Origin: Ignavibacteriota bacterium
Lineage (GTDB): Bacteria; Bacteroidota; Ignavibacteria; Kapaibacteriales; UBA2268
Direction: 5' to 3'
DNA length: 64,000 nt
Assembly (NCBI GenBank): GCA_019637995.1
Contig: JAHBUQ010000001.1
Span: forward strand, 1,028,381-1,092,380
Below, piece by piece: positions 1 to 11,498 of the stretch (position 1 is the stretch's first letter; each line of letters starts with the position of its first letter). The position numbers and the translations under genes are program-made. Below the pieces are notes generated by a model. The model had not been told where the DNA came from and did no database searches. It worked only from the letters and a program-made list of their open reading frames with translations.

Positions 1-2140
1 CAAAGCTGATGTTTTCATAGACTTAAATCATGATTATGTTCCTGTCTCCCCTATGGTTCATGGTGCATTTATCGAAACAGTGCATGATTTTGTAAGTGGT
101 AATCTTGGATTTGCAGCACAGGAGCTTAGAAATCGTGGATTTGATATGAATTATTACGAATTTGGTGTATCAAGATTCTGGTGGAGATATATCGAATCAA
201 AAGAAGCAGATTATTATCTAAACCGAAATGATATGTATAATAAGAATGGGGTTTATTCTCAGGCAATATCCAACAGCAATGAAGGAGTAAATGTCGGGAT
301 TTTTCAGGATACATATTTTTCAGATGCCGGTTCTAAGTTTTATATTTATATGAAATCCGATAGCCGGATTGAAGTCAATTTTATGATTAAATCTCTTATC
401 AAAGCTGACAGTATAATTTTCACTTCGCCACTCGGAATCACAGAAAATGAATGGAAAAAATTTGAAGTAGAAATCCCTGCCGGTATGAATATTTACAAAA
501 GCAGACTTGTAGTATTTTTTAGTGATAAAGGGACTCTGCTTATTGATGAAGCCTCACTATTACCAAATGACCATGTCAATCAGGTTCGACGCGAATATTT
601 TGATTTGTATTCATTATGGAGACCGGGCATTATTAGATATCCCGGTGGCACAGTAGCAGACGAAGAAGCAGCCAGATGGTTTTTTGGAATCGGTGATATT
701 GACCAAAGGCAGTCTCCAAATTTATACACCGGTGAAGAACAGAGATGGGAAGTTGGAGTTAACGAATTTGTAGATTTTTGCAAAACAATTGGAGCTGAAC
801 CACAATTTGTTACCAATATGCTGCTCGGCTCGCCGAAAGAATCCGCTGATTTGGTGGAATATCTGAATTCTGACACTAGCACTTATTGGGGTAAGAAGCG
901 AGCTGAAGATGGTAATCCGGAGCCTTACGGTGCAAAGTATTTCGAGATAGGTAACGAACAATGGCATTCTGCATATTTCAATGCTTCTCAATTTCGCAAC
1001 CATGCAAAAGAAATGATTAAAGTTGACCCAAATATTCATCTGATTTTTGGTGGAAATCTGTGGGATTATTCAAATTTTTTCAATATAAGCGTTGACATCG
1101 CCGGAGATTATTTCAGTTCTTACGGCTGGCACTACCTGCATTTTGTTGATACTTTGAATCTACCGGATATTGAAGTTTATAAAGCTATTGTAGCAGGCTA
1201 TCAGGGACATCAAATGTTTATAAATATGTTTCGCGACTGGCGAAGTGCAAAAAATCGTGAAGATATGAAACTCTCTTTAACTGAAATTTGGACTGCATAT
1301 TACGGTATAAATTGGTTTTTTACAGAAAGATTGAAAAGCTTTGAAAGCGGATTGTGGACAGCAGACCACGCACTTCAGACTTTAGAAAATTACGATATAA
1401 TTGATATTGTCAATCACACATCCAATTCCGGATTTTTCGAAAGAGGTTACGATAAAAACGGGAAGCGGCAAATTTTGGGAAGTCCGTCATTCTATGCTTT
1501 AGCAATGATTTCCCGTCACAGTGGGAAGTATTATCACAAATCATTTGCAAAATCACCTGTTTTCAATGCTGAGCATCCAAACCTACCATGGGCTGAGTAT
1601 AATGTCCCATGGCTGAGGGTTGTTGTAAGTTCAGATGAGGACTCATTGTATCTGGCAGTAATTAATAAACATCCTGATGAAGACTGCATATTCAATCACA
1701 ATTTAGGGATTGTATCAGGAAAAAAAGTGATGCATTATGAGCTTCACACGAATCACTTTAAAGATAGAAATCTGATTGACAGTGATGAGCCAATTTTGCC
1801 AAAAAATTATGAAATTGATGTCAGTAATGAATTTAAAGTCAAACGAAATTCCATAAATATTTTCGTGATTCCAAAGGTGGTAATTTCAGATGTGATATTG
1901 CAGGATTTCAGTTTAAAAGTTTACCCGAACCCTGCTTATGATAAACTCTTTTTACAAAATGTCCCTGATTCAGCCATTAGTATAGGAATCTATGACTTAC
2001 TCGGTAACCGGATTAGAGAAATAACCAATATCAGCAGAAGAGATTTTGATATAAGTTTGAATGGACTTGCATCGGGATTTTATATACTTCGAATGAATCT
2101 TCCACTTGAAAAAGTTACAAGAACATTCTTGAAATATTAA
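1..2140 (+). CDS. GH51-like alpha-L-arabinofuranosidase with T9SS sorting domain (5' partial)
   Basis: Secreted enzyme likely to remove arabinofuranosyl residues from plant or algal polysaccharide. The frame stays open to the left edge, and the codons before the Met at 53 read VFIDLNHDYVPVSP, which fits the family N-terminus (a G-x-F-I-E motif follows). The true start and signal peptide therefore lie outside the window. Counting from that Met, the clan-A acid/base Glu is E302 in IGNEQW and the nucleophile candidate is E411 in LTEIW. An NRGFD motif near the N-terminus is typical of GH51. The last ~80 residues form a T9SS type A domain (YPNPAYDKL, then GFYILRM and a basic tail) without any hairpin insert. 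Its stop overlaps the convergent carboxypeptidase gene by 4 bp. GH51 is well supported; substrate is inferred. Confidence 0.85.
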   Translation, partial: KADVFIDLNHDYVPVSPMVHGAFIETVHDFVSGNLGFAAQELRNRGFDMNYYEFGVSRFWWRYIESKEADYYLNRNDMYNKNGVYSQAISNSNEGVNVGIFQDTYFSDAGSKFYIYMKSDSRIEVNFMIKSLIKADSIIFTSPLGITENEWKKFEVEIPAGMNIYKSRLVVFFSDKGTLLIDEASLLPNDHVNQVRREYFDLYSLWRPGIIRYPGGTVADEEAARWFFGIGDIDQRQSPNLYTGEEQRWEVGVNEFVDFCKTIGAEPQFVTNMLLGSPKESADLVEYLNSDTSTYWGKKRAEDGNPEPYGAKYFEIGNEQWHSAYFNASQFRNHAKEMIKVDPNIHLIFGGNLWDYSNFFNISVDIAGDYFSSYGWHYLHFVDTLNLPDIEVYKAIVAGYQGHQMFINMFRDWRSAKNREDMKLSLTEIWTAYYGINWFFTERLKSFESGLWTADHALQTLENYDIIDIVNHTSNSGFFERGYDKNGKRQILGSPSFYALAMISRHSGKYYHKSFAKSPVFNAEHPNLPWAEYNVPWLRVVVSSDEDSLYLAVINKHPDEDCIFNHNLGIVSGKKVMHYELHTNHFKDRNLIDSDEPILPKNYEIDVSNEFKVKRNSINIFVIPKVVISDVILQDFSLKVYPNPAYDKLFLQNVPDSAISIGIYDLLGNRIREITNISRRDFDISLNGLASGFYILRMNLPLEKVTRTFLKY

Positions 2141-4269
2141 TTTTTAATAAATTTGATTGATTGGTCTGATATTTTGATGAAATAAATACCTTTAGATAAT
2201 TTCGATAAATCTAATTTGATTTTATTATCAAATACTTCATTATTAATCTGGTATAGATTTCCAAGAAAATCTATTATTTCAAAAGGTGTATTTGCATCAA
2301 TATTTTCTATAATCAAATATTCGTCAGCCGGATTAGGATATAACCTTATGGCATTGTAAGGTAATTCTGTAATTGACGTGAAATTTTGAACATCAGGAAA
2401 TACTTTTAATTTTGGATTAAGTATTCTCCAGCCGGATTTTCCAAGCCCGTTATCAGTTCTGAGATTAAAAGCAATTTCGGAAATTTTTTCCTGAAATTCA
2501 CTTAAAACCATAGTTTGTGGATAATGATAAGATGAAAAGTTGCCATGAAATCCCCACAAATTCTCATCTTGTACTCCCCCACTCCTACCACTTCCACGAA
2601 CTGTAAAGTCATCTTTGATATTTTTTATTCCACTAAATTCATCAGTAATATAAACAAGCCCTAAATCAAAGTTTGCTTCGATGTCAAATTTATGATGAAA
2701 TCTTAGAATATATCTGTTATAGCTCTGCAAATTTCCTATTCCAAATCGAGCATAAGAATTTTGATTTGATTTGTATTTTACATTTTCATTACTAAGGAGA
2801 ATTTTATCATCGTTAGTATCGATTACATTCCATTCACCATCAAAAACCATATAATCAATTGAATCGCTGCTCAATAATTCATATTCATAATATTTATAAA
2901 CAATTTGCTCAAATTCTATAGCTTTGGGAAAACCAAAATCACAAATAAGTTTAAATCTTGCAGCCCTGCCATTCTCAATACCATTTGGCAAAATTTGGAA
3001 AAGAAATTCTTTGACCTCATTTAATTCCAAATTTATATTGGAAAAAGAGCTATTCAAAATAATCAAACTGTCCGAGAAAGATTCCAATTTTAAATTCGCA
3101 GAAACAATTTCTTTCAAACCAATATTCTGAATTTTTAACGATAAATAGAAATCATCTTCAATATTGATAATATCTTTGTCATATAGAGCAATATTATTAT
3201 CGGCTGAAAACAATATATTATCGTAAAAAGGAATTAATTTTTCTGAGTCGGCAAGAATTTTATTAAAAGGTGCCCAAAAACCATCAATCGCCCTGCCAAT
3301 TTCAAGTGTCATAGCAAATACTTTATTGAATCTGTCATCACCTATATACATAAAATCATCTGAGGTACCACGATATGGAAACCTTATAACATCAACATCC
3401 AAACCGAAAATATATCCGGTGTTATTGTAATTATCATGAAGGAATGATTTATACCAAGCTGAATCTTGACTATTTGCCGTAAGATAAGAAAAAGGATGCA
3501 CTACACAATCGCCATATGTATGTATATTAACTGCTATTTTAATATTATGACTTCGCATAAAATCTCTTACTGCACGGGTTTCCGGCTCTGAAAAAGGCGA
3601 TTCACCTCTGTAAGTTTCGAGATTGCCACGCGATGAGGAGCCGTTGTTTGGAGCATCCCATGCATAATCAGGACCATAATTTCGATTTAAGTCAACACCG
3701 ACAGAGCCATCTGAATTAATCCTTCTATTTTTTCTCCACATACCTCCACCTCCGGGATATGTAGTATCATTAAAAATTACACCATCAGGATTAATTACGG
3801 GAATTACGAAAATTTCCTTATTTTCAAGGATAAACTTAGATTTATAGTTATTATTATCATAACCATCAAGCAAATGCCATAAATAATAAATCAGCGAAAA
3901 AGCACTTCCCGGCTCATTTCCATGATGAAGTGATGTATATAATACTTGAGTTTGAGAAATTTCTGAAAATGAAAACTTATAGCTGTAAATAATATTATTT
4001 TCAATAGAATGACCGATACTATCTTTAAAAATATGATGAGGATATTTTGCAATCATTTTATCAAATTCATCATAAATTTCTTTACAGGTAAAATATCCCT
4101 GCAAGGAGCCGGGACTGAAGCTCTCAGGTATTTCTAAATATATAACGGGAGATATTTCATAATCTTGTACAAAAGCTGAATGTGTAAATGTTGAGTAAAA
4201 AAATATAATAAATATCAAAATGCTTGATTTTGGAAAAGAAATATTTGCTTTTAAAGAGTCAAGATTCAT
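2137..4269 (-). CDS. Secreted M14 zinc carboxypeptidase with T9SS sorting domain
   Basis: Metallopeptidase expected to trim C-terminal residues from extracellular peptides. Zinc ligands are visible as H116-x-x-E119 (in HHGNEPG) and H250 (in NIHTYG). The substrate-binding N195-R196 pair lies in VDLNRNYG, and E323 in MTLEIG is the catalytic Glu. An N-terminal hydrophobic stretch (about residues 15-31) serves as signal peptide. The peptidase domain covers roughly 55-350, followed by a beta-rich middle and a C-terminal type A sorting domain (LYPNPADEYL, GIYFIKI, IKFIKN). It is the last gene of a leftward cluster starting with glgA, 17 bp after the barrel gene. All catalytic residues are present, so it is probably active. 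Confidence 0.9.
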   Translation of the reverse strand: MNLDSLKANISFPKSSILIFIIFFYSTFTHSAFVQDYEISPVIYLEIPESFSPGSLQGYFTCKEIYDEFDKMIAKYPHHIFKDSIGHSIENNIIYSYKFSFSEISQTQVLYTSLHHGNEPGSAFSLIYYLWHLLDGYDNNNYKSKFILENKEIFVIPVINPDGVIFNDTTYPGGGGMWRKNRRINSDGSVGVDLNRNYGPDYAWDAPNNGSSSRGNLETYRGESPFSEPETRAVRDFMRSHNIKIAVNIHTYGDCVVHPFSYLTANSQDSAWYKSFLHDNYNNTGYIFGLDVDVIRFPYRGTSDDFMYIGDDRFNKVFAMTLEIGRAIDGFWAPFNKILADSEKLIPFYDNILFSADNNIALYDKDIINIEDDFYLSLKIQNIGLKEIVSANLKLESFSDSLIILNSSFSNINLELNEVKEFLFQILPNGIENGRAARFKLICDFGFPKAIEFEQIVYKYYEYELLSSDSIDYMVFDGEWNVIDTNDDKILLSNENVKYKSNQNSYARFGIGNLQSYNRYILRFHHKFDIEANFDLGLVYITDEFSGIKNIKDDFTVRGSGRSGGVQDENLWGFHGNFSSYHYPQTMVLSEFQEKISEIAFNLRTDNGLGKSGWRILNPKLKVFPDVQNFTSITELPYNAIRLYPNPADEYLIIENIDANTPFEIIDFLGNLYQINNEVFDNKIKLDLSKLSKGIYFIKISDQSIKFIKN

Positions 4270-4286
4270 TTAAATAACTATGAGTA

Positions 4287-5522
4287 TTAATACTCTCTTC
4301 TGAATGGTACAAACCAAGTTTCACCAATACTTAAGTCAAATCCGAATCTACCAAAATATTCATTAACAAGTCTTGTATCATTCGCTGTCCGGTAACCAAG
4401 GGTGAAAGAGAAATCCAAAAGCAAAGTACCTTGAAATGGAAACTGCATACCGATCGAAGCGATATACTCGGCAACTTGATTATCCAAAACTCTATAATAT
4501 AATTGATTATAACCTACACCGAATTTGTATGAAACTCTATCTGAAAAATCTGCATTTAGTGAAGGATTACCAATACGATTAACTCCTAATGATGCCATAT
4601 AAGCATTTGTAAATTCAGTTTGTGAACCGGGATTAAAATCGAAATTTGCGAAATTTTGCATAGAGAAATCAGCGCCAACTATGAAGTTTCCACTGCTATA
4701 AGAGGCACCCACCCCAAAAAGTGGCGGTATTGAAAAGTCCATATCCGATGTCATAGTTGTATCCGGTATTGTTGGTGAGCGAAACTGAGTTTCCCTTTGC
4801 AGACTTAAACCCGGCTGAGCCTCGTAAGATATACCCAAAATTAAGCTCTTTACAGGTTCAAAAAAAGCCCCAGCTTTTGCACCCCAGCCATTAACGAAGT
4901 CGCTTCTTCGGGTTGTATATTTAAACGAATAGAAATCATTATCAAATTCTGTTTCCCGAAGGCTTTCAACAACACCAAAAGAAGCATGCACAGAGCCACC
5001 AATTCCAAACCAATCAGTAATTTTAGTTGAGGCACCGAAGTAAGCTAATGAAATGCCTCCTTTCCCCTGATATGTAGTAGTTCCGTTCATGTCAAGTCCC
5101 ATTTCCTGAATCTGGGTTCTGGTAGCAGTCAGGTAGTTAATATTGCTGTAAGGAACAATTCCAAGACTTGCTGCCGTACTTGTTGCCGAATCAACTGCAA
5201 AAATAGCAGAGAAACCTGAAATAGTACCGTTATTATGCCAAATTGTGCTTTCCTCTGTGGAAGCTACATTTTGATTAAATTTGTATCCTGCTTGTAATCT
5301 TGTATTTGTAACAAAACTCCACATCGCAGGATTTCTTAAATTTATCGAATTTTCAGCTGGGAAAGCAATTTGAGTACCTGCAAGTCCGGTATAAGATGCA
5401 TTGCCTCCGTAATTGATGTCTCCGACACCCAGAATCGAAAAATTTGAACCACCTTGCGACAGAATAATCAGAGGAGATAAAAACAGTAAAATTGCAATAC
5501 CAAAAGATAATTTTAATTTCAT
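4287..5522 (-). CDS. Outer-membrane beta-barrel protein (FadL/PorV-like, function unknown)
   Basis: Signal peptide (residues 1-22, ending LILSQ) followed by alternating hydrophobic/polar strands and an aromatic-rich sequence typical of an outer-membrane barrel. The early stretch around SYTGLAGTQIAF followed by INLRNPAMW resembles the N-terminal region of FadL/PorV-type barrels in T9SS bacteria. This similarity is by eye; the barrel could carry small molecules or be a structural partner of the lipoprotein encoded just upstream. Its ATG overlaps the stop codon of that lipoprotein gene (4-bp overlap), so the two are probably co-translated. It lacks a sorting domain. Confidence 0.65.
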   Translation of the reverse strand: MKLKLSFGIAILLFLSPLIILSQGGSNFSILGVGDINYGGNASYTGLAGTQIAFPAENSINLRNPAMWSFVTNTRLQAGYKFNQNVASTEESTIWHNNGTISGFSAIFAVDSATSTAASLGIVPYSNINYLTATRTQIQEMGLDMNGTTTYQGKGGISLAYFGASTKITDWFGIGGSVHASFGVVESLRETEFDNDFYSFKYTTRRSDFVNGWGAKAGAFFEPVKSLILGISYEAQPGLSLQRETQFRSPTIPDTTMTSDMDFSIPPLFGVGASYSSGNFIVGADFSMQNFANFDFNPGSQTEFTNAYMASLGVNRIGNPSLNADFSDRVSYKFGVGYNQLYYRVLDNQVAEYIASIGMQFPFQGTLLLDFSFTLGYRTANDTRLVNEYFGRFGFDLSIGETWFVPFRREY

Positions 5523-6769
5523 TTCCCGGGCTCCAGATAAGCAGGATTAAGAGAGTAAATTATTTTTAAAGTTGGGCGTTTGGATTCATCGGGTTCATCA
5601 AGTCCGAAAAAAGTAAGCCTTTCAAGCTCTCGGGACTGATTTTCAATTGCATAGGGAGTCAATTCTAATGTGAATTTGCCACTGAACTTATTGATATATT
5701 GAAATATCGATGTCAGACTTGGAAAAATGTACTTATTTGTACCAGCTTGTCTGAATCCAGTATAATTGAAAAAATTACTTTTCTGTTCATCAATATAATA
5801 GCCCATTTCTATCACGGAATCAAGGGGTACATTACCGGCACGAGAATTTTCAGGGTCTAAAGTTAATTCGAACTGTACTTTATGAAATCCGGAATATTTG
5901 GGGATCATTGTGATATCAAAATCAAATTTAGTCCAATAATTCAAACCATTCTGGATTACCACTTTTTCTGTGTCGGGTATAGATGATTTTAAATATGAAA
6001 CATCAATGCCGGAAACCAGATTCAGGTATTTTGTTGTATCAGCTTGGGCATCCTTATACTTAACAACTACTGTTGATGATAATAATTTTGCAGGAGCTGC
6101 TGCTTCAAATCTATGAATGACATTAGTGTTTGGTTTAGGAATAAATGCAAGCCCCCAATTGGGAATTCTTTTTGGAACCATTGATTGTGAAGTTGAATCG
6201 AAAACTGTTTCTGTTTTGAGCCATTCGATAATCAGATCATGTGGTAGTTCAATTTTGATAGGGTCAATAGTATCAGCAAGCTGAATATTACCTTCCCACT
6301 GACCTATTTTTTGAGTTGAGAAGTAATTTGCAGGACTAACCATGACTGAATCATAAGTTGTTGATTCAGGAGTCCAGCGTCTTATTACCTGATAAATATC
6401 AAAACCGAAACTTCCTCCGAGAGTATCACCATAAGCATATCTGTCAGGATACAAGGTAAGTTCAGCCGATTCAATTAAATCAACTGTAATATTGCCAAGA
6501 GTATCAGGTAAATAAGCAAAATTAATAAGGCTTATAGCTTCCATATCCTCAAATTTTCCTATGAAAACTGAGCCATTGTTAAAAATTGGTAACTTCGGTG
6601 AATAAACAGATTTACCAGTAATAATCATAGTGTCAAGTGAACTTAAGAAACTTACTGCTACTGTATCAGGTAGAAGATTTATTGCCAAATCACTTGGTTT
6701 GTCATTGCAAGAAATCAAGCTTACAAATAAAACTGTCGCAATAACTAATGAAAAAATCCGATTTATCAT
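5519..6769 (-). CDS. DUF4270-like outer-membrane lipoprotein
   Basis: Lipoprotein with a signal peptide ending in the lipobox LISC (Cys at residue 21), then NDKPSDLAINLLPD, which resembles the start of DUF4270 proteins. The rest is beta-rich and contains a stretch like the DNRLRE carbohydrate-adjacent fold (ESAELTLYPDRY, then IYQVIRRWTPEST). The product probably sits on the outer membrane or cell surface; function is unknown. It follows glgA by 9 bp and overlaps the downstream barrel gene by 4 bp. A DUF4270 lipoprotein next to glycogen synthase is an arrangement I recall from other Bacteroidota, which supports the family call. Assignment is by motif impression, not a profile search. Confidence 0.6.
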   Translation of the reverse strand: MINRIFSLVIATVLFVSLISCNDKPSDLAINLLPDTVAVSFLSSLDTMIITGKSVYSPKLPIFNNGSVFIGKFEDMEAISLINFAYLPDTLGNITVDLIESAELTLYPDRYAYGDTLGGSFGFDIYQVIRRWTPESTTYDSVMVSPANYFSTQKIGQWEGNIQLADTIDPIKIELPHDLIIEWLKTETVFDSTSQSMVPKRIPNWGLAFIPKPNTNVIHRFEAAAPAKLLSSTVVVKYKDAQADTTKYLNLVSGIDVSYLKSSIPDTEKVVIQNGLNYWTKFDFDITMIPKYSGFHKVQFELTLDPENSRAGNVPLDSVIEMGYYIDEQKSNFFNYTGFRQAGTNKYIFPSLTSIFQYINKFSGKFTLELTPYAIENQSRELERLTFFGLDEPDESKRPTLKIIYSLNPAYLEPGK

Positions 6770-6778
6770 ATAAAATTT

Positions 6779-8254
6779 TTACTCTTTCATTATTGTTCTG
6801 TAAATATTGTCGTATTCCTTTGCTCCTCCAGACCAGCTGAAATCTTTATCCAAAGCATTTCGGATAATTCTTTTGAAATCTGTCTTGTTACTGTACAAAT
6901 TGACAGCTCTTGAAATTGCATCAGAAAAATCTTTTTTATCATAATTTGTAAAGACGATTGAATTACCAGTTTGGGTAGCATCATTGTAATTTTCTGTAGA
7001 ATCCTTCATTCCTCCTGTATGACGCACAATTGGAATAGTACCGTATTTCATGGAATACATTACATTTAACCCACAAGGCTCATACATTGAAGGCAACATC
7101 AAGAAATCAGCTCCCGCTTCAATTTGATGAGATAAGTCTTCGTCAAAAGCGAAAACCGCTTTGAATTTTTCCGGATATTTTTTCTCAATTTCCGCAAGTT
7201 GTATTTTGAGCTCATTATCACCCTGCCCAAGAAGTAGAATCTGCAAATCATTATTTAGAATTTTTTCAGCTGTTTCTATTAGTAGAGAAACACCCTTTTG
7301 ATACCCAATTCTTGGTATAAATCCGAGGAGGGGCTTTTCCGGGGCAACAGGAAGTCCAAACTGCCGTTGCAGAAATACTTTGTTTGAAATTTTGAAATCA
7401 TCAAAATCATCTTCTAATTTTTGGTGAATCAGTTTATCTCTCCGTGGATTCCAAATGTAATCGTCAATTCCATTGAGGATACCTTTGAAATAACCGACTT
7501 TACTTTTCAATACATAATTAAGTTCGTTTCCATAAGTTGTATCATCTAATAATTCATTTGCATAACTTGGACTTACTGTTGTGATATAATTTGATAATTC
7601 TAAGCCGCCTTTAAGAAAATTCATCATATCTTTATGAATAAAAACTTCCTTCAATTCGTTGCTGAGTTCTGTTTTTAAGAGTTCTTCCAAGGGAAATACA
7701 CCCTGTCTATAAAAATTATGTATTGTGAAAACTACTTTGGTTTTGTTAAATTTACCGGCATAATTGTTCTTCATAAAGGCAGGTATTAGTGCAGTTTGCC
7801 AGTCATTACAATGAATTATGTCAGGGATCCACTTTAGTCTTACACAAGTTTCAAGAGCGCTTTTAGCAAAAAATATAAATCTCTCGGCATTATCAGGATA
7901 TGCAGACCAATTAATCGGGTCGTGGTAAATACCTTTTCGTTGTTCAAAATAATCCTGATTAGATGAGAAATAGACTTGTACTTTATTCTTTTTTGATATG
8001 ATTGTAGCCGATTTTATATTAGCTAATTCAGTTTTGTCACCAACAGCAATTTCTACATCTCTAAGTCGGCTTACATTATGAATTTTGCTTCGTCGCTCGT
8101 TCAGAACCCCATATTTTGGACATATAACCCTTATATCATGCTGAAGTTCGCGTATGGCAAGAGGTAATGAATGCGACACATCAGCAATGCCACTTTCTTT
8201 TGCGAAAGGATATACTTCGCTTGAAACGAATAATACTTTGAAACTCTTTGCCAT
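6779..8254 (-). CDS. glgA: Glycogen/starch synthase (GT5)
   Basis: Transfers glucose from ADP- or UDP-glucose to the growing alpha-1,4-glucan in the cytoplasm. The 491-residue length and two Rossmann domains match GT5. The N-terminal domain starts KVLFVSSEVYPFAKESGIADV. The C-terminal domain holds FIPRIGYQKG, the E-containing SMYEPCGLN motif (catalytic Glu and sugar-nucleotide binding) and RHTGGMKDS. Oddity: the usual K-x-G-G-L-A-D-V loop is K-E-S-G-I-A-D-V, so the first Gly of the pair is Ser. It is the first gene of a leftward cluster with the DUF4270-like lipoprotein. No other glycogen gene is visible here. Confidence 0.9.
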   Translation of the reverse strand: MAKSFKVLFVSSEVYPFAKESGIADVSHSLPLAIRELQHDIRVICPKYGVLNERRSKIHNVSRLRDVEIAVGDKTELANIKSATIISKKNKVQVYFSSNQDYFEQRKGIYHDPINWSAYPDNAERFIFFAKSALETCVRLKWIPDIIHCNDWQTALIPAFMKNNYAGKFNKTKVVFTIHNFYRQGVFPLEELLKTELSNELKEVFIHKDMMNFLKGGLELSNYITTVSPSYANELLDDTTYGNELNYVLKSKVGYFKGILNGIDDYIWNPRRDKLIHQKLEDDFDDFKISNKVFLQRQFGLPVAPEKPLLGFIPRIGYQKGVSLLIETAEKILNNDLQILLLGQGDNELKIQLAEIEKKYPEKFKAVFAFDEDLSHQIEAGADFLMLPSMYEPCGLNVMYSMKYGTIPIVRHTGGMKDSTENYNDATQTGNSIVFTNYDKKDFSDAISRAVNLYSNKTDFKRIIRNALDKDFSWSGGAKEYDNIYRTIMKE

Positions 8255-8466
8255 TATTTAAAAAATCATAAATACAAAATTATAGAATTACAAAAATAAG
8301 CAAATTCAGACAATTTCATTCATTATAATAAAATTTAACTCAATTTTTTATTTGAAAAGTGTACTAAATTACATAATTAGACTTTGCTAAAAAATAATTA
8401 GTTTAATTAATTATTTTTTTTTATTTTTACAGTTATTCTTATGTTAAATATTAAACAGGTTATATT

Positions 8467-8865
8467 ATGTCAATAGCTTCTGAATTTAAAACTTTCATTT
8501 CGAGAGGAAATGTTGTTGATTTAGCTGTAGGTGTTGTTATAGGAGGCGCATTCGGAAAAATAGTGAGTTCGCTTGTATCTGATGTAATTATGCCGCCGGT
8601 CGGTTTGATTTTAGGTGGTATGGATTTCAGTCAAATGTCACTTGTGATTAAGGAGGCGGTCGGAGATACCGCTGCGGTTACCATTAATTATGGAATGTTC
8701 GTACAAAATATTGTTGATTTTCTGATAGTTGCAGCTTCTATATTCTTATTTGTAAAAGGCATTAATAAAATGAAAAAAAAGGAAGATGCCGCTCCAGCTG
8801 AGCCTCCTCCACCACCAAAACAAGAATTGCTTCTTGAAGAAATTCGCGATTTACTCAAAAAATAA
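8467..8865 (+). CDS. mscL: Large-conductance mechanosensitive channel MscL
   Basis: Homopentameric inner-membrane channel that opens under high membrane tension to release solutes during osmotic downshock. The N-terminal amphipathic helix and TM1 ([22 protein letters not shown], positions 9-30) are the family signature. TM2 lies around residues 76-96. A Pro-rich hinge (EPPPPPK) leads into the charged C-terminal helix [10 protein letters not shown]. The length of 132 residues is normal. It is a single-gene unit, with AT-rich sequence upstream and a bidirectional hairpin just after the stop. Confidence 0.97.
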   Translation: MSIASEFKTFISRGNVVDLAVGVVIGGAFGKIVSSLVSDVIMPPVGLILGGMDFSQMSLVIKEAVGDTAAVTINYGMFVQNIVDFLIVAASIFLFVKGINKMKKKEDAAPAEPPPPPKQELLLEEIRDLLKK

Positions 8866-8883
8866 GTGTTTATAAGAATTTAA

Positions 8884-8921
8884 AAATCCCCTTCACAATA
8901 TTTCAATTGTAAAGGGGATTT
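8884..8921. terminator. Bidirectional hairpin terminator between mscL and the lyase gene
   Basis: Arms AAATCCCCTTCACAAT and ATTGTAAAGGGGATTT pair over 16 positions with one mismatch around a 6-nt loop. A-rich and T-rich flanks on both sides suit termination of both convergent genes. Confidence 0.8.
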
Positions 8922-8957
8922 CATTTAAATATAACTTTAAATCCGGATGATTAGCTT

Positions 8958-10361
<1,404 letters not shown>

Positions 10362-10519
10362 TTAAAATATGTAAAAATCTATTTATGACAAAAAATGAAT
10401 AATCTTTTCAAAATTGTATTCATTAAACTTCTCAAATATAAATAATTATGCTATTTTTTACAAATATTTTGAATAAAATATAATAATTCCTTATTTTAGA
10501 CATCATAAATTTTGTAATT

Positions 10520-11377
10520 TTGAAATTGGATTTTTATAATTTGAAAAATTTTACTAAATATTCATTTTTTTATATAATTTTGGTAATTGCTTCTTTTCTA
10601 ACGAATGCCTGCAGCGAGACAACAAGGCAATACCGTGAAACAAGAATTAATTACGATTCACTTGCTGCGTCCATACCCAAAAGCGACACTTTGACGATAC
10701 TTGAAAAGCAACAAAATGATACCAACTCAATCCTGAAATATTACATCTCGGTGATTTATCCTGAATTAATTCATTATGATAATGAAAAAGCTCAGAAAAA
10801 AGTCAACTTGGGAATATCCGGCAAATTGACCGAAATTATTGAAATGTTTGTTATGGATCAGGAGTTCATGTTTGCAGATACAACTGGAATGAATCTTCCT
10901 GAAGATTTTGATGAATTTGAATCAAGATATAGTTTTCTTGCAATAGATTATGAATTAATCAATAATTCACGCGATTTGATGAGTTTGATTTTAAATATAG
11001 AAAAATACATAGCTTTTGCTGCTCATCCGATTTCATACCATAAATCATTGAATTTCGATATGAGTAGCGGTGAAGAAATTGATTTATATAATTTCATATC
11101 CGTAAATGACTCTTTGTTTTTAGACAAGTTATCTGAAGTCAGTTTCAACAAAATTACCGCAATGAATTTGTCTGATTCTGTTTGGATTAGAAATGGGTTA
11201 CTACCCCTTTGGGATAATTTTAAAAATTACAACATCACTCGCGACAGCTTATATCTTACATTTGATGTTTATCAAGTAGCTCCTTACGCAGTTGGTCCTG
11301 TCAGAGTTTCATATTCCTGGCAGGAGCTGATTGATTCGACCCGTAATCATGACGAAGACGTAATTATCGTCGAATAA
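10520..11377 (+). CDS. Lipoprotein with DUF3298/RsiV-like domain
   Basis: A hydrophobic segment ends in the lipobox LTNAC (Cys at residue 31), which indicates a lipid-anchored periplasmic or outer-membrane protein. The region from about 70 to 270 fits the DUF4163-DUF3298 (PdaC/RsiV) architecture: a first alpha/beta half containing YYISVIYPEL, and a second with ISYHKSLNFD and YQVAPYAVGPVRVSYSWQEL, the characteristic end of DUF3298. In other bacteria this fold occurs in lysozyme-binding anti-sigma factors and deacetylases; nothing here fixes a function. The only credible start is TTG, since no ATG precedes the signal sequence in frame. Confidence 0.7.
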   Translation: MKLDFYNLKNFTKYSFFYIILVIASFLTNACSETTRQYRETRINYDSLAASIPKSDTLTILEKQQNDTNSILKYYISVIYPELIHYDNEKAQKKVNLGISGKLTEIIEMFVMDQEFMFADTTGMNLPEDFDEFESRYSFLAIDYELINNSRDLMSLILNIEKYIAFAAHPISYHKSLNFDMSSGEEIDLYNFISVNDSLFLDKLSEVSFNKITAMNLSDSVWIRNGLLPLWDNFKNYNITRDSLYLTFDVYQVAPYAVGPVRVSYSWQELIDSTRNHDEDVIIVE

Positions 11378-11422
11378 AAAGCACTCATTTCAAACAAATC
11401 AAAGACCTGCACATTTTCTGCT

Positions 11423-11450
11423 GCAGCAAAGGGCTGAAGCCCTTTGTTGC
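11423..11450. repeat. Intergenic palindrome related to that at 39632-39659
   Basis: Arms CAAAGGGCT and AGCCCTTTG around a GA loop. The 24 nt at 11427-11450 are identical, in reverse complement, to 39632-39655. In both places the element lies about 50 nt downstream of a T9SS gene end coding EKFVKM. It may act as terminator of the leftward gene, though no U-tract follows. Confidence 0.75.
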
Positions 11451-11498
11451 AACTTTTGATTTTACTTTCAACTCAAGAACATTCAACATTTAACTATC

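Noticed and set aside
8255..8466. Riboswitch or small RNA upstream of mscL and glgA
   Set aside because: The region is AT-rich without stable stems or conserved motifs.
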